Assembly (NCBI GenBank): GCA_020402745.1
Contig: JADBYZ010000005.1
Span: 16,510 to 80,509, forward strand
DNA length: 64,000 nt
Direction: 5' to 3'
From: Phenylobacterium sp.
GTDB lineage: Bacteria; Pseudomonadota; Alphaproteobacteria; Caulobacterales; Caulobacteraceae
Both the position numbers and the translations under genes were made by a program. Within the stretch, counting starts at the first letter, position 1. Every line of letters starts with the position of its first letter. Below, piece after piece: positions 46,755-55,234 of the stretch. The notes under the pieces were generated by a model. That model did not search any database. It saw only the letters and a program-made list of their open reading frames with translations, and was not told the origin of the DNA.

Positions 46755-49673
46755 TCAGGCGGGTCTGGCCGGAGCGGCCGGACGGGGCGGGGCGGGCGGC
46801 GCTGGTGCGGCGGCGGCGGGGCGCGAGGAAGATGTTGGTCCAGGGGCCGCGCGGGTAAACCGGGACCTCATCTTGTCCACCCAGCCTGAAAACGCCTCGT
46901 TATCCGCCGTAAGCTTGCTGAAGTCCGCAGCACTGACATCTCCGGAGTCCAGCCCAGTCAGGCCGACCCGGAGAGCATCGGGGTTACTGGCCCCGTCGAT
47001 AAAGTCACTGTACCGCGTACGGAGCCGGGCAAGGGCCGCGTCATCACCGGCCAGGCTGAAGGCGATCCCGGCGCGGAGGAGCTTGCCTTCTTCATCCGAG
47101 GTCAGGGGACCCGGGCGCCGCCAACGCTCTCCGAGACTCCGCTCGAAAGCCGCTGCGGCCACTGGCCAGTTCTTCTTGCGCCAGACGATCTCGTTGCGAA
47201 GTTCATCCGCTTCCGCGGTCCGGTCCCTCTCCAGCAGTTCGACGGCGTCGTCAGGGCGATTGAGGGCGATGAGCGCCCTCGCCTCCACACGCCGGCGCTC
47301 GAGTTGCAGTGGCGGCGGGAGCAGTGTGGTGCGGGAGCTGTTGATCGCCTGCAGCGCCTGTTCGGGCTTGCGGTCCATCAGGTAGATGAGGGCAAGATCC
47401 GTCGCAACCTGAGCCTTGGGCGCACCTTCGAGACGATTCTCGGTCTGATACTTCAGGAGCTCCGCCGCCTGCTCCAGAAGGTCAACCTTGACGAGGCGTC
47501 CGACCAGCCGCCGCACCATCATGTCGCCGTCCGCGCCGAGAGGCGTAAGTTCCTTGAAGTCCAGGAAGAGGGCCAGCGCCTGGACAGGCTGGAGCCCATC
47601 GGCCACGCCATCCATGAAGAGAGCCCGGAAGGATTGGTTCAGGTCCGCCTGTAACTGGACCGCTTCCGGCAGATCCGGCAAAGAACGGCCTGCGGAACGA
47701 AGAGTCTCCAAAGCCTCACGGTATCGGCCCTGGCCCAGGTAAATCCCCCCTAGGGTCCGGATGATCTCCAGCTCTGTTCCATCCCCTCGCCACCGGAATC
47801 GCAGTGCGTTGATCTCGTCGGCCGCGCGGACGGCGTTGATCTTTCCTTGATCCAGGCGGATGCGCGCGGCCTGCAGGGCGGCGGGCGTTGAAAGCCAGTC
47901 CAATGGAGCTGTCGCAACCGCCTGATAAATCCTTAGGGCTCGATCCTTGGATCCCTGAGCCTCCAGCAAACGCGCCTGTAGCAGCCGGGCGGACAGGGTC
48001 TCAGCGGAGTCCGCCCGATCCTCCAGGGCGAGCCGGACCGCCTTGTCGGCGCCTTCAAGGTCCCCCTGCGCTAGCGCAGCCTGCCCCTCGGCTCGGGCGA
48101 AACGGGACTTCCAGACCGGCGAGAACTGGTTGAACGCCTCGGCGCCAGCTGCAAACTCGTTTCGGACCTCTGTCCACTGGCCAAGCTGGGCGGAGATGAA
48201 GGCGCGCCAAAGCGACGCAGAAGGATCAGACGCAAGGATGGGCGCAGAGAAATCGGTTGCGGCTTCCGCATAGCGGCGCGCCATGACCCTCGCGATCCCT
48301 CTCAGGCCTCGGAACTCGGCATTGTCGAGCATCTGTGGCGAGCTGCGGGCAAGATCGTTCAGGACCCCGATAGCCTCGTAGGACAACTCGCTCCCAACGA
48401 GAAACCGCGCAAGCGCTAGACGGTTTGCGGTCGCGGCGTCACGCCCCCCCTGCGCCTCCTCCGCCGCTGCAGAAACAAGATCATTGTACCGACCAAGAAA
48501 GCCCTTCGGTCCGGTGCGAGGCCAGTTCACCGTATCGATCAGGGCCGGCATGATTGCCGGCGGGGGCGCATCGAGTCCGGCGTCCTCAGGGGCAGATCCA
48601 ACCGAAAGCGGTGAGAGGGAGAGCCCCTCAGGCCTGCCGATGCGGACGATGTCGCCATCGTGGGTGACTGCGAGGTCAGGCACAAAGGATTCGAGCGCCA
48701 GCCCCTGCGATGACGGCAGTACGGTGACCTGGGCGAACTCCCTGCGAAGCGGGGCGCCCTTGGCGGGGCCCAGGGCGGTCACGACCGTCATGCGATCCCC
48801 GACCACGGGATCCTCGATACGAAGCACCCGTGTCGCACCCGCAACAGCGCTCTTCAAGGCGGCCGGGCCATCGGCCTCATCGCGAACAACACTCACGAAG
48901 GGTCCTTGGGGGAAGGGCGCCCGACCCAGGACGATATTCCAGGTCGCGCCTGCCGAGTCCGCGCGAAACGGCGTGCCAGGCGGCGCCTCTATACGAACAG
49001 CGGCATAGTCCGATCCGCGAAAAGCCTCGGCCGAGGTCATCTGACGAAGCCCGCGGGGAAAAGTTGAAATGTCCAACCGCGCCGGGGCGTCGAAAACCAC
49101 CCAGATCGACCCGCCCCGCCGGAACACCGCTGCGCCTGCAGGGTTCGCGAAGGGAAAGCTGAGAACGACCTGCCCTTGCCCAGGGGTGGCCTCCGCCTTG
49201 ATCACCCCATTACGTGGCAGCGGATCGGGACGATTGACGGAGGAAACTGTCTCTGTCGAAGGCGCAGAGGCCTCAGGACTGGAGGCCTCGACGGGCGCCG
49301 GCTTTGCGAAGACATTGACCCAGACGGCGCCGTCCGCAACGCCAGTCCTCATGTCGGCGTCAGGGGCGAGGGTCAGGATGAGTTGAGTACGGCCGCTCGA
49401 CTGAGCGACCCGCGCCGACTGGATCCATCTTGGCGTATCTGTCCGGAAGCGCGCCAGGTCTGGCCGCGCACCCGGAGGGAAGGTGAGGATCAGGGTGGCT
49501 CCCTCGCGCCGGGTTGAGACGCCTGGGCCGAGGTCAAGTCGCGTAAACTCTGCAGCCTCGCCGACTCGGACTTCGCGCCCCACGCCGGCCGGCTGGGCGC
49601 CGATCGGAGAAGCGACCGCCGCGGCGATCGCAACAGCCGCGACGCCGGAACCGAGGGATCGGCGCAGGGACAT
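46755..49673 (-). CDS. Large TPR-containing exported protein linked to the flagellar cluster
   Basis: This 972-residue protein has a signal peptide (MSLRRSLGSGVAAVAIAAAVASPIGAQ), an N-terminal beta-rich part of about 400 residues with AMIN-like repeats, and a C-terminal helical part (about 410-900) of tetratricopeptide-like repeats such as YAEAATDFSAPILASDPSASLWRAFISAQLGQW and YREALETLRSAGRSLPDLPEAVQLQADLNQ. A Pro/Ala tail ends it. It starts 3 bases after the MotE-like gene and closes the fliL-fliM run. The likely role is in envelope or flagellar assembly or positioning; I do not know a named homologue. Confidence 0.78.
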   Translation of the reverse strand: MSLRRSLGSGVAAVAIAAAVASPIGAQPAGVGREVRVGEAAEFTRLDLGPGVSTRREGATLILTFPPGARPDLARFRTDTPRWIQSARVAQSSGRTQLILTLAPDADMRTGVADGAVWVNVFAKPAPVEASSPEASAPSTETVSSVNRPDPLPRNGVIKAEATPGQGQVVLSFPFANPAGAAVFRRGGSIWVVFDAPARLDISTFPRGLRQMTSAEAFRGSDYAAVRIEAPPGTPFRADSAGATWNIVLGRAPFPQGPFVSVVRDEADGPAALKSAVAGATRVLRIEDPVVGDRMTVVTALGPAKGAPLRREFAQVTVLPSSQGLALESFVPDLAVTHDGDIVRIGRPEGLSLSPLSVGSAPEDAGLDAPPPAIMPALIDTVNWPRTGPKGFLGRYNDLVSAAAEEAQGGRDAATANRLALARFLVGSELSYEAIGVLNDLARSSPQMLDNAEFRGLRGIARVMARRYAEAATDFSAPILASDPSASLWRAFISAQLGQWTEVRNEFAAGAEAFNQFSPVWKSRFARAEGQAALAQGDLEGADKAVRLALEDRADSAETLSARLLQARLLEAQGSKDRALRIYQAVATAPLDWLSTPAALQAARIRLDQGKINAVRAADEINALRFRWRGDGTELEIIRTLGGIYLGQGRYREALETLRSAGRSLPDLPEAVQLQADLNQSFRALFMDGVADGLQPVQALALFLDFKELTPLGADGDMMVRRLVGRLVKVDLLEQAAELLKYQTENRLEGAPKAQVATDLALIYLMDRKPEQALQAINSSRTTLLPPPLQLERRRVEARALIALNRPDDAVELLERDRTAEADELRNEIVWRKKNWPVAAAAFERSLGERWRRPGPLTSDEEGKLLRAGIAFSLAGDDAALARLRTRYSDFIDGASNPDALRVGLTGLDSGDVSAADFSKLTADNEAFSGWVDKMRSRFTRAAPGPTSSSRPAAAAPAPPAPPRPAAPARPA

Positions 49674-49676
49674 GGA

Positions 49677-50477
49677 TTAGGCGGGGCCGGCCTGCGGCGC
49701 CGGTGCGGCGGCCCTTGGCGCGGGCGCCGCCCCTGCGGGCGCAGGCGCGGGGGTCGCACCCGATGCGTTCGCAGCTGACCGGACAGAGGCGAACCGGCTG
49801 GCAAGGGACTCCGTGAGCTTCTTCGCCTCCTCCGGCGGCATCTGCGCCAGGACGAGCGCAAGAGATTTTTCTTTCATCTTGGCTGCGATCGGCAGGCGCA
49901 CAGAGTCCTGCAGCAGGACCATTCTGGGCGCCGCATCCTTGGGCTTCATGTTCTCGAAGACCTTGACCATCCTCGCGACCTCGGCGGCCTCCTGCTCATC
50001 GGTCGTCTTCAGCAGCCCCTGAATATCCGACTTGATCCCGTTGAGAGTTTTCACCTTGGCGTCCAGCTTGGCCTCAGCCGCCGCAAGGAGGGCCAGTTGG
50101 GTGTTGAAGTCGGCCTCGCGCTGATCAAGCTGTCCCCGGCGGACCCCCAGGCTCTGGAGGATCTGTAACTCCGCCGGCGAAAGCCCTGCTTCCTTCGCGA
50201 GTTCCGCGGCCGTAGGAGCGCATACGAGGGGTTTGGCCGGAGCCGACGCGCCCTCCGCGGGCTTTTCGGCGCCCGCCGCGGCTGGGGCCGCGCCCTGAGC
50301 GGGCCTGGCGGGGGATCCTGGCGGCTGCCCGGCGGCCTGCGCGGCCACCCCCTGAGCGAAGGCCCTTGCGCCGGAGAAGAGGTCCGGCGCTCCAGTGACG
50401 CCCGACAGGGCGTTTAGGGCGAGGACGCCGCCCGCGGCGACGCCTACGAGGGGAAGGATACGGGGCAAACGGCTCAT
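49677..50477 (-). CDS. MotE-like flagellar/motor chaperone family protein
   Basis: This 266-residue protein begins with a signal or anchor segment (MSRLPRILPLVGVAAGGVLALNALSG), has an Ala/Pro-rich linker, then a coiled coil (RRGQLDQREADFNTQLALLAAAEAKLDAKVKTLNGIKSDIQGLL). The MgtE-N-like domain EEAAEVARMVKVFENMKPKDAAPRMVLLQDSVRLPIAAKMKEKSLALVLAQMPPEEAKKLTESLA follows. This order matches the MotE family, which stabilises MotC in rhizobia. The ATG overlaps the previous stop (TGATG), so co-translation is likely. The role here is inferred from context. Confidence 0.78.
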   Translation of the reverse strand: MSRLPRILPLVGVAAGGVLALNALSGVTGAPDLFSGARAFAQGVAAQAAGQPPGSPARPAQGAAPAAAGAEKPAEGASAPAKPLVCAPTAAELAKEAGLSPAELQILQSLGVRRGQLDQREADFNTQLALLAAAEAKLDAKVKTLNGIKSDIQGLLKTTDEQEAAEVARMVKVFENMKPKDAAPRMVLLQDSVRLPIAAKMKEKSLALVLAQMPPEEAKKLTESLASRFASVRSAANASGATPAPAPAGAAPAPRAAAPAPQAGPA

Positions 50478-51001
50478 CAACGGCCTCCCGAGAAGGCTGA
50501 ACGGGACTGGGGTTCTGCGCCCGCGCCGAGGAAGAGGTCATCTTCGAAGTCCGGACGGCGGCGGACCCCAACAATCGGTCGACGGACGGCGGGGGCGACG
50601 GCTTCCCGCCCACGGGCGCGGGCCTCACGGCTCTGGGCGAGGAGCGAGCCCAAATTGCGGCTGAGACGCTCGATGTCAGCCTCGGAAGCCTGCGGATCTC
50701 GCGGATCGACCGCAAGTCCAGCTCGGGCGCCCGCTTCGAACTGCTGGTCGAGCTTGGAGGCCAGGACCCGCGCACGCTCGATACGGGTGACGAGCACTTC
50801 AGCCATCTCATCGCTCGCAGCCTTCAGATCGGCCAGCCCGCGCTCCGCTCGAGCAGCGGCGGCGTCAAGATCGGCCACGGCCTTGGCGAAACCCATCTGT
50901 CCCTGGCGCAACACTTTGAGTCGTTCGTTCAACCGCCACCCCATCCAGATAGCGCCGCAAAGCAAACCCGCGAGCAGAAGATTGAGAACTATCGAAATCA
51001 T
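50477..51001 (-). CDS. DUF6468/PflI-like flagellar positioning candidate
   Basis: This 174-residue protein has one membrane span (MISIVLNLLLAGLLCGAIWMGWRL). A long coiled coil follows (FAKAVADLDAAAARAERGLADLKAASDEMAEVLVTRIERARVLASKLDQQFE), then a basic and disordered tail. It resembles proteins annotated DUF6468. In C. crescentus the gene after fliM is, as far as I recall, pflI, needed to place the flagellum at the pole; equivalence is inference from position and topology. It overlaps fliM by 4 bases and the next gene by 1. Confidence 0.68.
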   Translation of the reverse strand: MISIVLNLLLAGLLCGAIWMGWRLNERLKVLRQGQMGFAKAVADLDAAAARAERGLADLKAASDEMAEVLVTRIERARVLASKLDQQFEAGARAGLAVDPRDPQASEADIERLSRNLGSLLAQSREARARGREAVAPAVRRPIVGVRRRPDFEDDLFLGAGAEPQSRSAFSGGR

Positions 51002-52056
51002 GAGCTGGACATCTCCTGCACGGCCTTACGAGCGGTCCGGGTAAGCGGGGCTTCCACCCGAACGGCGATCTGGTGATTGCGACGACCCATCCGAGCCGTC
51101 GTCAGGTGAACCGCTCCAGCCCTGAGTTCAACCGGGTTGTCCGGCGTGACGTTAAGCATGAGCGTGTCACCAACCTTGAAGTTCAGTACGGTCTGAAGGG
51201 GAAGCTGCTGTTCGTCCAGCACGGCCCGGATATCCATCTGGGTTGTCCAGAGCTCCGTCGCCAGATGGCTCTCCCAGATGTTGTCGCGACCGAACTTCTC
51301 CCCCATGAACTGCTGCAGAAGCATCTTCCGGATGGGCTCGAGGGTTGCGTAGGGCAGGAGAAGCTCCACCCGTCCGCCTCGGTCTTCCATATCGATCCTG
51401 AGTTTGACGAGAATGGCCGCATTCGCAGGCCGGGCGATAGCCGCAAATCTCGGATTGGTCTCGAGCCGGTCCAAAGTAAAGGTCACCGGCGTCAGGGGCT
51501 CAAATGCGAGCTTGGCGTCGGCAAGGATGACCTCCACCATTCTCTGCACCAGAACGCGCTCTATTGTGGTGTAAGGACGCCCCTCGATGCGCATAGCCGC
51601 AGTCCCGCGTCGCCCACCCAGAAGGACATCCACGATCGAGTAGATCAGGTTCGAGTCTACGGTCAGGAGTCCATAATTCTCCAGCTGCTCGGCCTTAAAC
51701 ACCGTGAGAATGGCCGGAAGCGGAATGGAGTTCAGGTAATCTCCAAACCTAATTGATGATATACTGTCTAGACTGACCTCGACGTTATCGGACGTAAAAT
51801 TACGCAAAGACGTCGTCATGTACCGCACTAGGCGGTCAAAGACGATTTCCAGCATCGGTAGGCGCTCATAAGAAACAAGCGCCGAATTTATGATCGCCCG
51901 GATACCAGTCCGGTCGGACAAATCATCGCCAGAGATATCAAAACCGAGGAGACTGTCGATTTCATCCTGATTCAGGATGCGCTCAGCGCCGGCTATAGCG
52001 TCAGCGGACTCGCCTCGACCTTCAGCGCTCGGGGAAGTTTCGTCGGTGTTCGACAT
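50998..52056 (-). CDS. fliM: Flagellar motor switch protein FliM
   Basis: This 352-residue C-ring protein has the CheY-binding region ILNQDEIDSLLGFD near 27-41, the middle domain with FDRLVRYMTTSLRNFTSDNVEVSLDSISSIRFGDYLNSIP, and the C-terminal FliN-like domain (VRAVLDEQQLPLQTVLNFKVGDTLMLNVTPDNPVELRAGAVHLTTARMGRRNHQIAVRV). It sets rotation direction on CheY-P binding. The 51735-51910 segment is unusually AT-rich. It lies 26 bases after fliL. Confidence 0.96.
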   Translation of the reverse strand: MSNTDETSPSAEGRGESADAIAGAERILNQDEIDSLLGFDISGDDLSDRTGIRAIINSALVSYERLPMLEIVFDRLVRYMTTSLRNFTSDNVEVSLDSISSIRFGDYLNSIPLPAILTVFKAEQLENYGLLTVDSNLIYSIVDVLLGGRRGTAAMRIEGRPYTTIERVLVQRMVEVILADAKLAFEPLTPVTFTLDRLETNPRFAAIARPANAAILVKLRIDMEDRGGRVELLLPYATLEPIRKMLLQQFMGEKFGRDNIWESHLATELWTTQMDIRAVLDEQQLPLQTVLNFKVGDTLMLNVTPDNPVELRAGAVHLTTARMGRRNHQIAVRVEAPLTRTARKAVQEMSSS

Positions 52057-52082
52057 GGTGCGATCTCTAAGCGGCCCCGGAC

Positions 52083-52697
52083 CTAGCTGATGAGCATCTC
52101 TTCAATGAGAACCGAGTTAACGCGGGCGGGAGCGATCACCAGGTTGACCCTGCGCAGGATTTCCATCCGGACCTGATACGTCCCCTGAGACCCCTGCAGG
52201 TCCTCGGGCCGGAGCTCCCGGAGAAAACCCTGGAACATGTCGCGGATACGGGGCATCGCGGGCTGGATCATTTCCGCGGTCGCCTGGTCTGGCGCCTCGA
52301 GGGTCAGCTTCAGCTTCAGGTAGACAGGCCTCCCATCCTTGGCCTGCATGTTAGCCACCATGTTGGGCAGACCACAGAAAACGACCCCGCCAGGGCCTTC
52401 CGTGATGATCACCTCAGAGCCCGACTCTCCCTCAGCCCCCTCCTTCTTCTCGCCCGCGCCTTCTTTCTTTTTGTCTTTCTCTTCGGCTTTCTTCTCGACC
52501 TTGGCGCCATCCGCCTCGGGCGGCTTGCTGAAGAAAGCGAAATAGGTCCCAACGCCGCCGCCAACCAAAACGAGGAACGCAGCCGCCGCGATGATGATCA
52601 ACCGAAGCGGAGGCTTCTTGCCGACGCCCGCCTCTTCGGCTTCGGAGCTATCGGCGCCGACCTGTTCTGCATCGGAACTATTGGGGGGTTTGGCCAC
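52083..52697 (-). CDS. fliL: Flagellar basal body-associated protein FliL
   Basis: This 204-residue protein has a cytoplasmic N-terminus, one span (LRLIIIAAAAFLVLVGGGVGTYFAFF), a Lys/Glu-rich linker, and the periplasmic FliL domain (LPNMVANMQAKDGRPVYLKLKLTLEA to GTYQVRMEILRRVNLVIAPARVNSVLIEEMLIS). It stabilises the stator around the motor. The start is GTG 52697 with GAGGAG about 8 bases upstream. It heads the fliL-fliM-PflI-like-MotE-like-TPR run. Confidence 0.93.
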   Translation of the reverse strand: MAKPPNSSDAEQVGADSSEAEEAGVGKKPPLRLIIIAAAAFLVLVGGGVGTYFAFFSKPPEADGAKVEKKAEEKDKKKEGAGEKKEGAEGESGSEVIITEGPGGVVFCGLPNMVANMQAKDGRPVYLKLKLTLEAPDQATAEMIQPAMPRIRDMFQGFLRELRPEDLQGSQGTYQVRMEILRRVNLVIAPARVNSVLIEEMLIS

Positions 52698-52743
52698 GGC
52701 CGGAACTCCTCGCGCTTCTAGGACCGAGTATCTGCGCGTTTAG

Positions 52744-52758
52744 TTAACGATCCGTTTT
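52744..52758 (-). promoter_or_regulatory. CtrA-like box upstream of fliL (one mismatch)
   Basis: TTAA-N7-TTTT on the plus strand (AAAA-N7-TTAA on the minus strand) lies 47 bases upstream of the fliL GTG. It matches seven of eight fixed positions of the CtrA box, and fliL is a CtrA target in Caulobacter. The position fits a -35 box. Confidence 0.5.
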
Positions 52759-52786
52759 TCCCCATCTACAGGCAAGGAGAAAAGGA

Positions 52787-52801
52787 CCCGGCAGAATTCG
52801 C
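52787..52801 (+). promoter_or_regulatory. Possible FlbD enhancer (ftr-like) element
   Basis: CCCGGCAGAATTCGC lies about 60 bases upstream of the sigma54 -24 element. FlbD enhancers in Caulobacter carry CCCGGCA-type arms and sit near -100. One short half is seen, so the call is weak. Confidence 0.3.
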
Positions 52802-52810
52802 ACCCCCACC

Positions 52811-52852
52811 TGAATTAACTATTTTATTTATTGTTTTAATTGACTTTTTCGT
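52811..52852. promoter_or_regulatory. AT-rich tract between enhancer and sigma54 promoter (possible IHF site)
   Basis: About 42 bases with only seven G or C (for example TTAACTATTTTATTTATTG) in a GC-rich genome. The tract lies between the possible enhancer and the sigma54 promoter of flgF, where IHF bends DNA in Caulobacter flagellar promoters. No exact IHF consensus match is visible. Confidence 0.45.
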
Positions 52853-52853
52853 T

Positions 52854-52869
52854 TGGCCCAAGCCTTGCA
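52854..52869 (+). promoter_or_regulatory. Sigma54 promoter of the flgF-flgG-flgA-flgH operon
   Basis: TGGCCC-AAGCC-TTGCA fits the sigma54 consensus TGGCNC-N5-TTGCW, with GG at -24 and GC at -12. Transcription would begin near 52880, giving a leader of about 37 bases before the flgF ATG. Rod and ring genes are sigma54-dependent in Caulobacter. Confidence 0.82.
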
Positions 52870-52916
52870 GGGTACGCCGTGAACCCTAGGGCCCTTAACG
52901 GCAGGCTTAAGAGTCG

Positions 52917-53654
52917 ATGGAAAACGCGCTCTATGTCGGACTATCGCGCCAGATGACGCTTCGGCGGCAGCTGGACATCGTCGCCAACAACATCGCCAAC
53001 GCGGACACCACAGGCTTCAAGGTTGAACAGCCGCTGGTGCAGACTGAGCCGAGAGCCCCCGCCCGCTCGGATGACGGGCCCAACCCCATCAAGTTCGTAC
53101 TCGACAACGGCCTCGCCCGAGACTTCTCACAAGGCTCCCTCAAGATCACTAACGCGACCTTTGATCTTGCGATCGACGGGCCAGGCTTCTTCCAGATCGC
53201 GACCCCTGCGGGAGATCGATTCACCCGAGATGGCCACTTCCGGCTGGACGATATCGGCCGGATCGTCAATCAGAACGGCCAGCCCGTTCTGGATGCGGGG
53301 GGCGCAGAGGTCATTATCGATCCCCGTAATGGCCCCGTAGAGATCGCCCGCGACGGCTCGATAAGTCAGGGCATTGAACAGGTCGGCCAGCTCGGCGTGG
53401 TGACGTTCGATAGCCTCTCGGCCCTCGAGAAGGTCGGTAATAATCAGTTTCGCAATACCTCCAACGCCCAACCCCAGCCAGCCACAGGATCACTGATCCG
53501 CCAGGGCATGCTGGAGGGATCCAACGTCAATGCCATCGTCCAGGTCACTGAACTCATCGAGGTCACCCGCGCCTACGAGTCCATGGCCCGAATGATGGAG
53601 AACACCCAGGAGCTGTCCCGGCGCACGGTCGAGCGGCTCGGACGCGTCGAGTAG
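52917..53654 (+). CDS. flgF: Flagellar proximal rod protein FlgF
   Basis: This 245-residue protein has the rod-family start ENALYVGLSRQMTLRRQLDIVANNIANADTTGFKVEQPL, the middle FDLAIDGPGFFQIATPAGDRFTRDGHFRLDDIGRIVNQNGQPVLD and the C-terminus GMLEGSNVNAIVQVTELIEVTRAYESMARMMENTQELSRRTVERLGRVE. It is the first gene behind the sigma54 promoter. Confidence 0.95.
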   Translation: MENALYVGLSRQMTLRRQLDIVANNIANADTTGFKVEQPLVQTEPRAPARSDDGPNPIKFVLDNGLARDFSQGSLKITNATFDLAIDGPGFFQIATPAGDRFTRDGHFRLDDIGRIVNQNGQPVLDAGGAEVIIDPRNGPVEIARDGSISQGIEQVGQLGVVTFDSLSALEKVGNNQFRNTSNAQPQPATGSLIRQGMLEGSNVNAIVQVTELIEVTRAYESMARMMENTQELSRRTVERLGRVE

Positions 53655-53669
53655 AAAGGCTGACTAATC

Positions 53670-54458
53670 ATGCAAGCTCTCCGGACCGCCACCACCGGCA
53701 TGGCCGCCCAGCAGCTCAATGTCGAGGTCATCTCCAACAACATCGCCAACATGAACACGGTGGGCTACAAGCGTCGGCGCGCCGAGTTCCAGGACCTGCT
53801 CTATGAGACCCTCCAGAGGGCCGGCGCCCAGTCCTCTGACCAGGGCACGGTCGTCCCGACGGGCCTGCAGATAGGCACAGGCGTCAAGGCAGGCTCGATC
53901 TACCGGATCACCGAGCAGGGCTCGATGACCCAGACGGGCAACAAACTCGATGTCGCCGTCCAGGGCCGGGGCTATTTGCAGGTTCTGATGCCTACAGGCG
54001 AGATCGCCTACACCCGAGCTGGCAACCTTTCGCTCAACGATCAGGGGCAGGTGGTGACCGCCGACGGCTACCAGATTCAGCCTGCCATCGTGATCCCTCC
54101 CGACGCCGTCGACATCTCGATCTCGAAGTCCGGTCAGGTTCAGGTCCAGCAGGCGGGCCAGACAGCCCCCTCAATCGTCGGAAACCTTGAGCTGGCGACC
54201 TTTGTCAATGAAGGCGGCTTGGAAGCGATCGGCGACAACCTCTATCTCGAAAGCGGTGCTTCTGGCGCGCCGACCCTCAGTGTTCCCGGCGTGGATGGCG
54301 CGGGCACCCTTCTGCAGGGCTTCACCGAAGCCTCGAATGTCGACGCCGTGGGCGAGATCACCGCCCTCATCGTCGCGCAGCGGGCCTACGAGATGAACTC
54401 CAAGGTCATCACATCTGCAGATGAGATGCTTTCCACCGCCAACCAGGTGAAGAGCTGA
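53670..54458 (+). CDS. flgG: Flagellar distal rod protein FlgG
   Basis: This 262-residue protein begins MQALRTATTGMAAQQLNVEVISNNIANMNTVGYKRRRAEFQDLLYETLQRAGAQSSDQ, which includes the FlgG-specific insert. It ends QGFTEASNVDAVGEITALIVAQRAYEMNSKVITSADEMLSTANQVKS. It forms the distal rod that crosses the peptidoglycan and outer membrane through the P and L rings. It starts 15 bases after flgF. Confidence 0.96.
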   Translation: MQALRTATTGMAAQQLNVEVISNNIANMNTVGYKRRRAEFQDLLYETLQRAGAQSSDQGTVVPTGLQIGTGVKAGSIYRITEQGSMTQTGNKLDVAVQGRGYLQVLMPTGEIAYTRAGNLSLNDQGQVVTADGYQIQPAIVIPPDAVDISISKSGQVQVQQAGQTAPSIVGNLELATFVNEGGLEAIGDNLYLESGASGAPTLSVPGVDGAGTLLQGFTEASNVDAVGEITALIVAQRAYEMNSKVITSADEMLSTANQVKS

Positions 54459-54462
54459 TCCT

Positions 54463-55209
54463 ATGCGAAGCCTGATCATCTTCGCCCTCGCGGTTTCTCT
54501 GATGCTTCCTGTGGGCGCTCACGCAGGCGCACTCGTCGCCCTGAGGGCCGATCCCGCCGACAGCGACGGCGTCGTGACCCTCGGAGATCTGTTCGAGGGA
54601 GCGGCGGCCGCCTCCAGCGTCCGCGTAGCCGGCCGATCAGGCTCCAGCGTCGTTCTGGACGCCGCCGCCGTCCAGGTACTGGCCCGCCGTAACGGGCTGG
54701 ACTGGAGCAATCCCGATCGCCTGCGGCGGATCATCGTACGGGCGGGCGAGCCCGCGCCGGCCGCCTCAACAGGCCGGAGGGGAGAGGTGCAGGCCCTGGC
54801 CTATACGCGAAGCCTTGCCGCCGGCGAAGAGATCCAACCGGCGGACCTGGTCTGGACCCGCGCGGCTGCGGCGCCCGCAGATGCCCTGCGAGATGCCGAC
54901 GCCGCAATAGGCATGATCGCCCGGCGTCCCCTCCGCGAAGGCGCCTTGGTTTCCGCAAGGGATGTCGGCGCGCCCGTTGTGATTCAGGCCGGCGACCTTG
55001 TCGCCGTCACCTACCAGAACGGCGGCGTCTCCCTGACCCTCCAGGTCAAGGCGCTCGGGGCTGGCGCCGTGGGAGAGCTTATCTCGCTCCAGAACCTTTC
55101 ATCCCGCAAGTTGATCCAGGCCGTGGTCACCGGCCCAGGACAGGCTGCTGCCGGGCCCGACGCCCCCGCTGGCGCGACCCGTGTCGCCAGTCGCATCGCC
55201 CGACGTTGA
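54463..55209 (+). CDS. flgA: P-ring assembly chaperone FlgA
   Basis: This 248-residue protein has a signal peptide (MRSLIIFALAVSLMLPVGAHAGA), a VTLGDLFEGAA start, and the C-terminal SAF-type domain (YTRSLAAGEEIQPADLVWTRA, GMIARRPLREGALVSARDV, VQAGDLVAVTYQNGGVSLTLQVKALGAGAVGELISLQNLSSRKLIQAVVTGPGQA). It assists P-ring (FlgI) assembly in the periplasm. It starts 4 bases after flgG. Confidence 0.92.
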   Translation: MRSLIIFALAVSLMLPVGAHAGALVALRADPADSDGVVTLGDLFEGAAAASSVRVAGRSGSSVVLDAAAVQVLARRNGLDWSNPDRLRRIIVRAGEPAPAASTGRRGEVQALAYTRSLAAGEEIQPADLVWTRAAAAPADALRDADAAIGMIARRPLREGALVSARDVGAPVVIQAGDLVAVTYQNGGVSLTLQVKALGAGAVGELISLQNLSSRKLIQAVVTGPGQAAAGPDAPAGATRVASRIARR

Positions 55210-55234
55210 TCCCTTCTAGAGAGAAGCAATTCAC

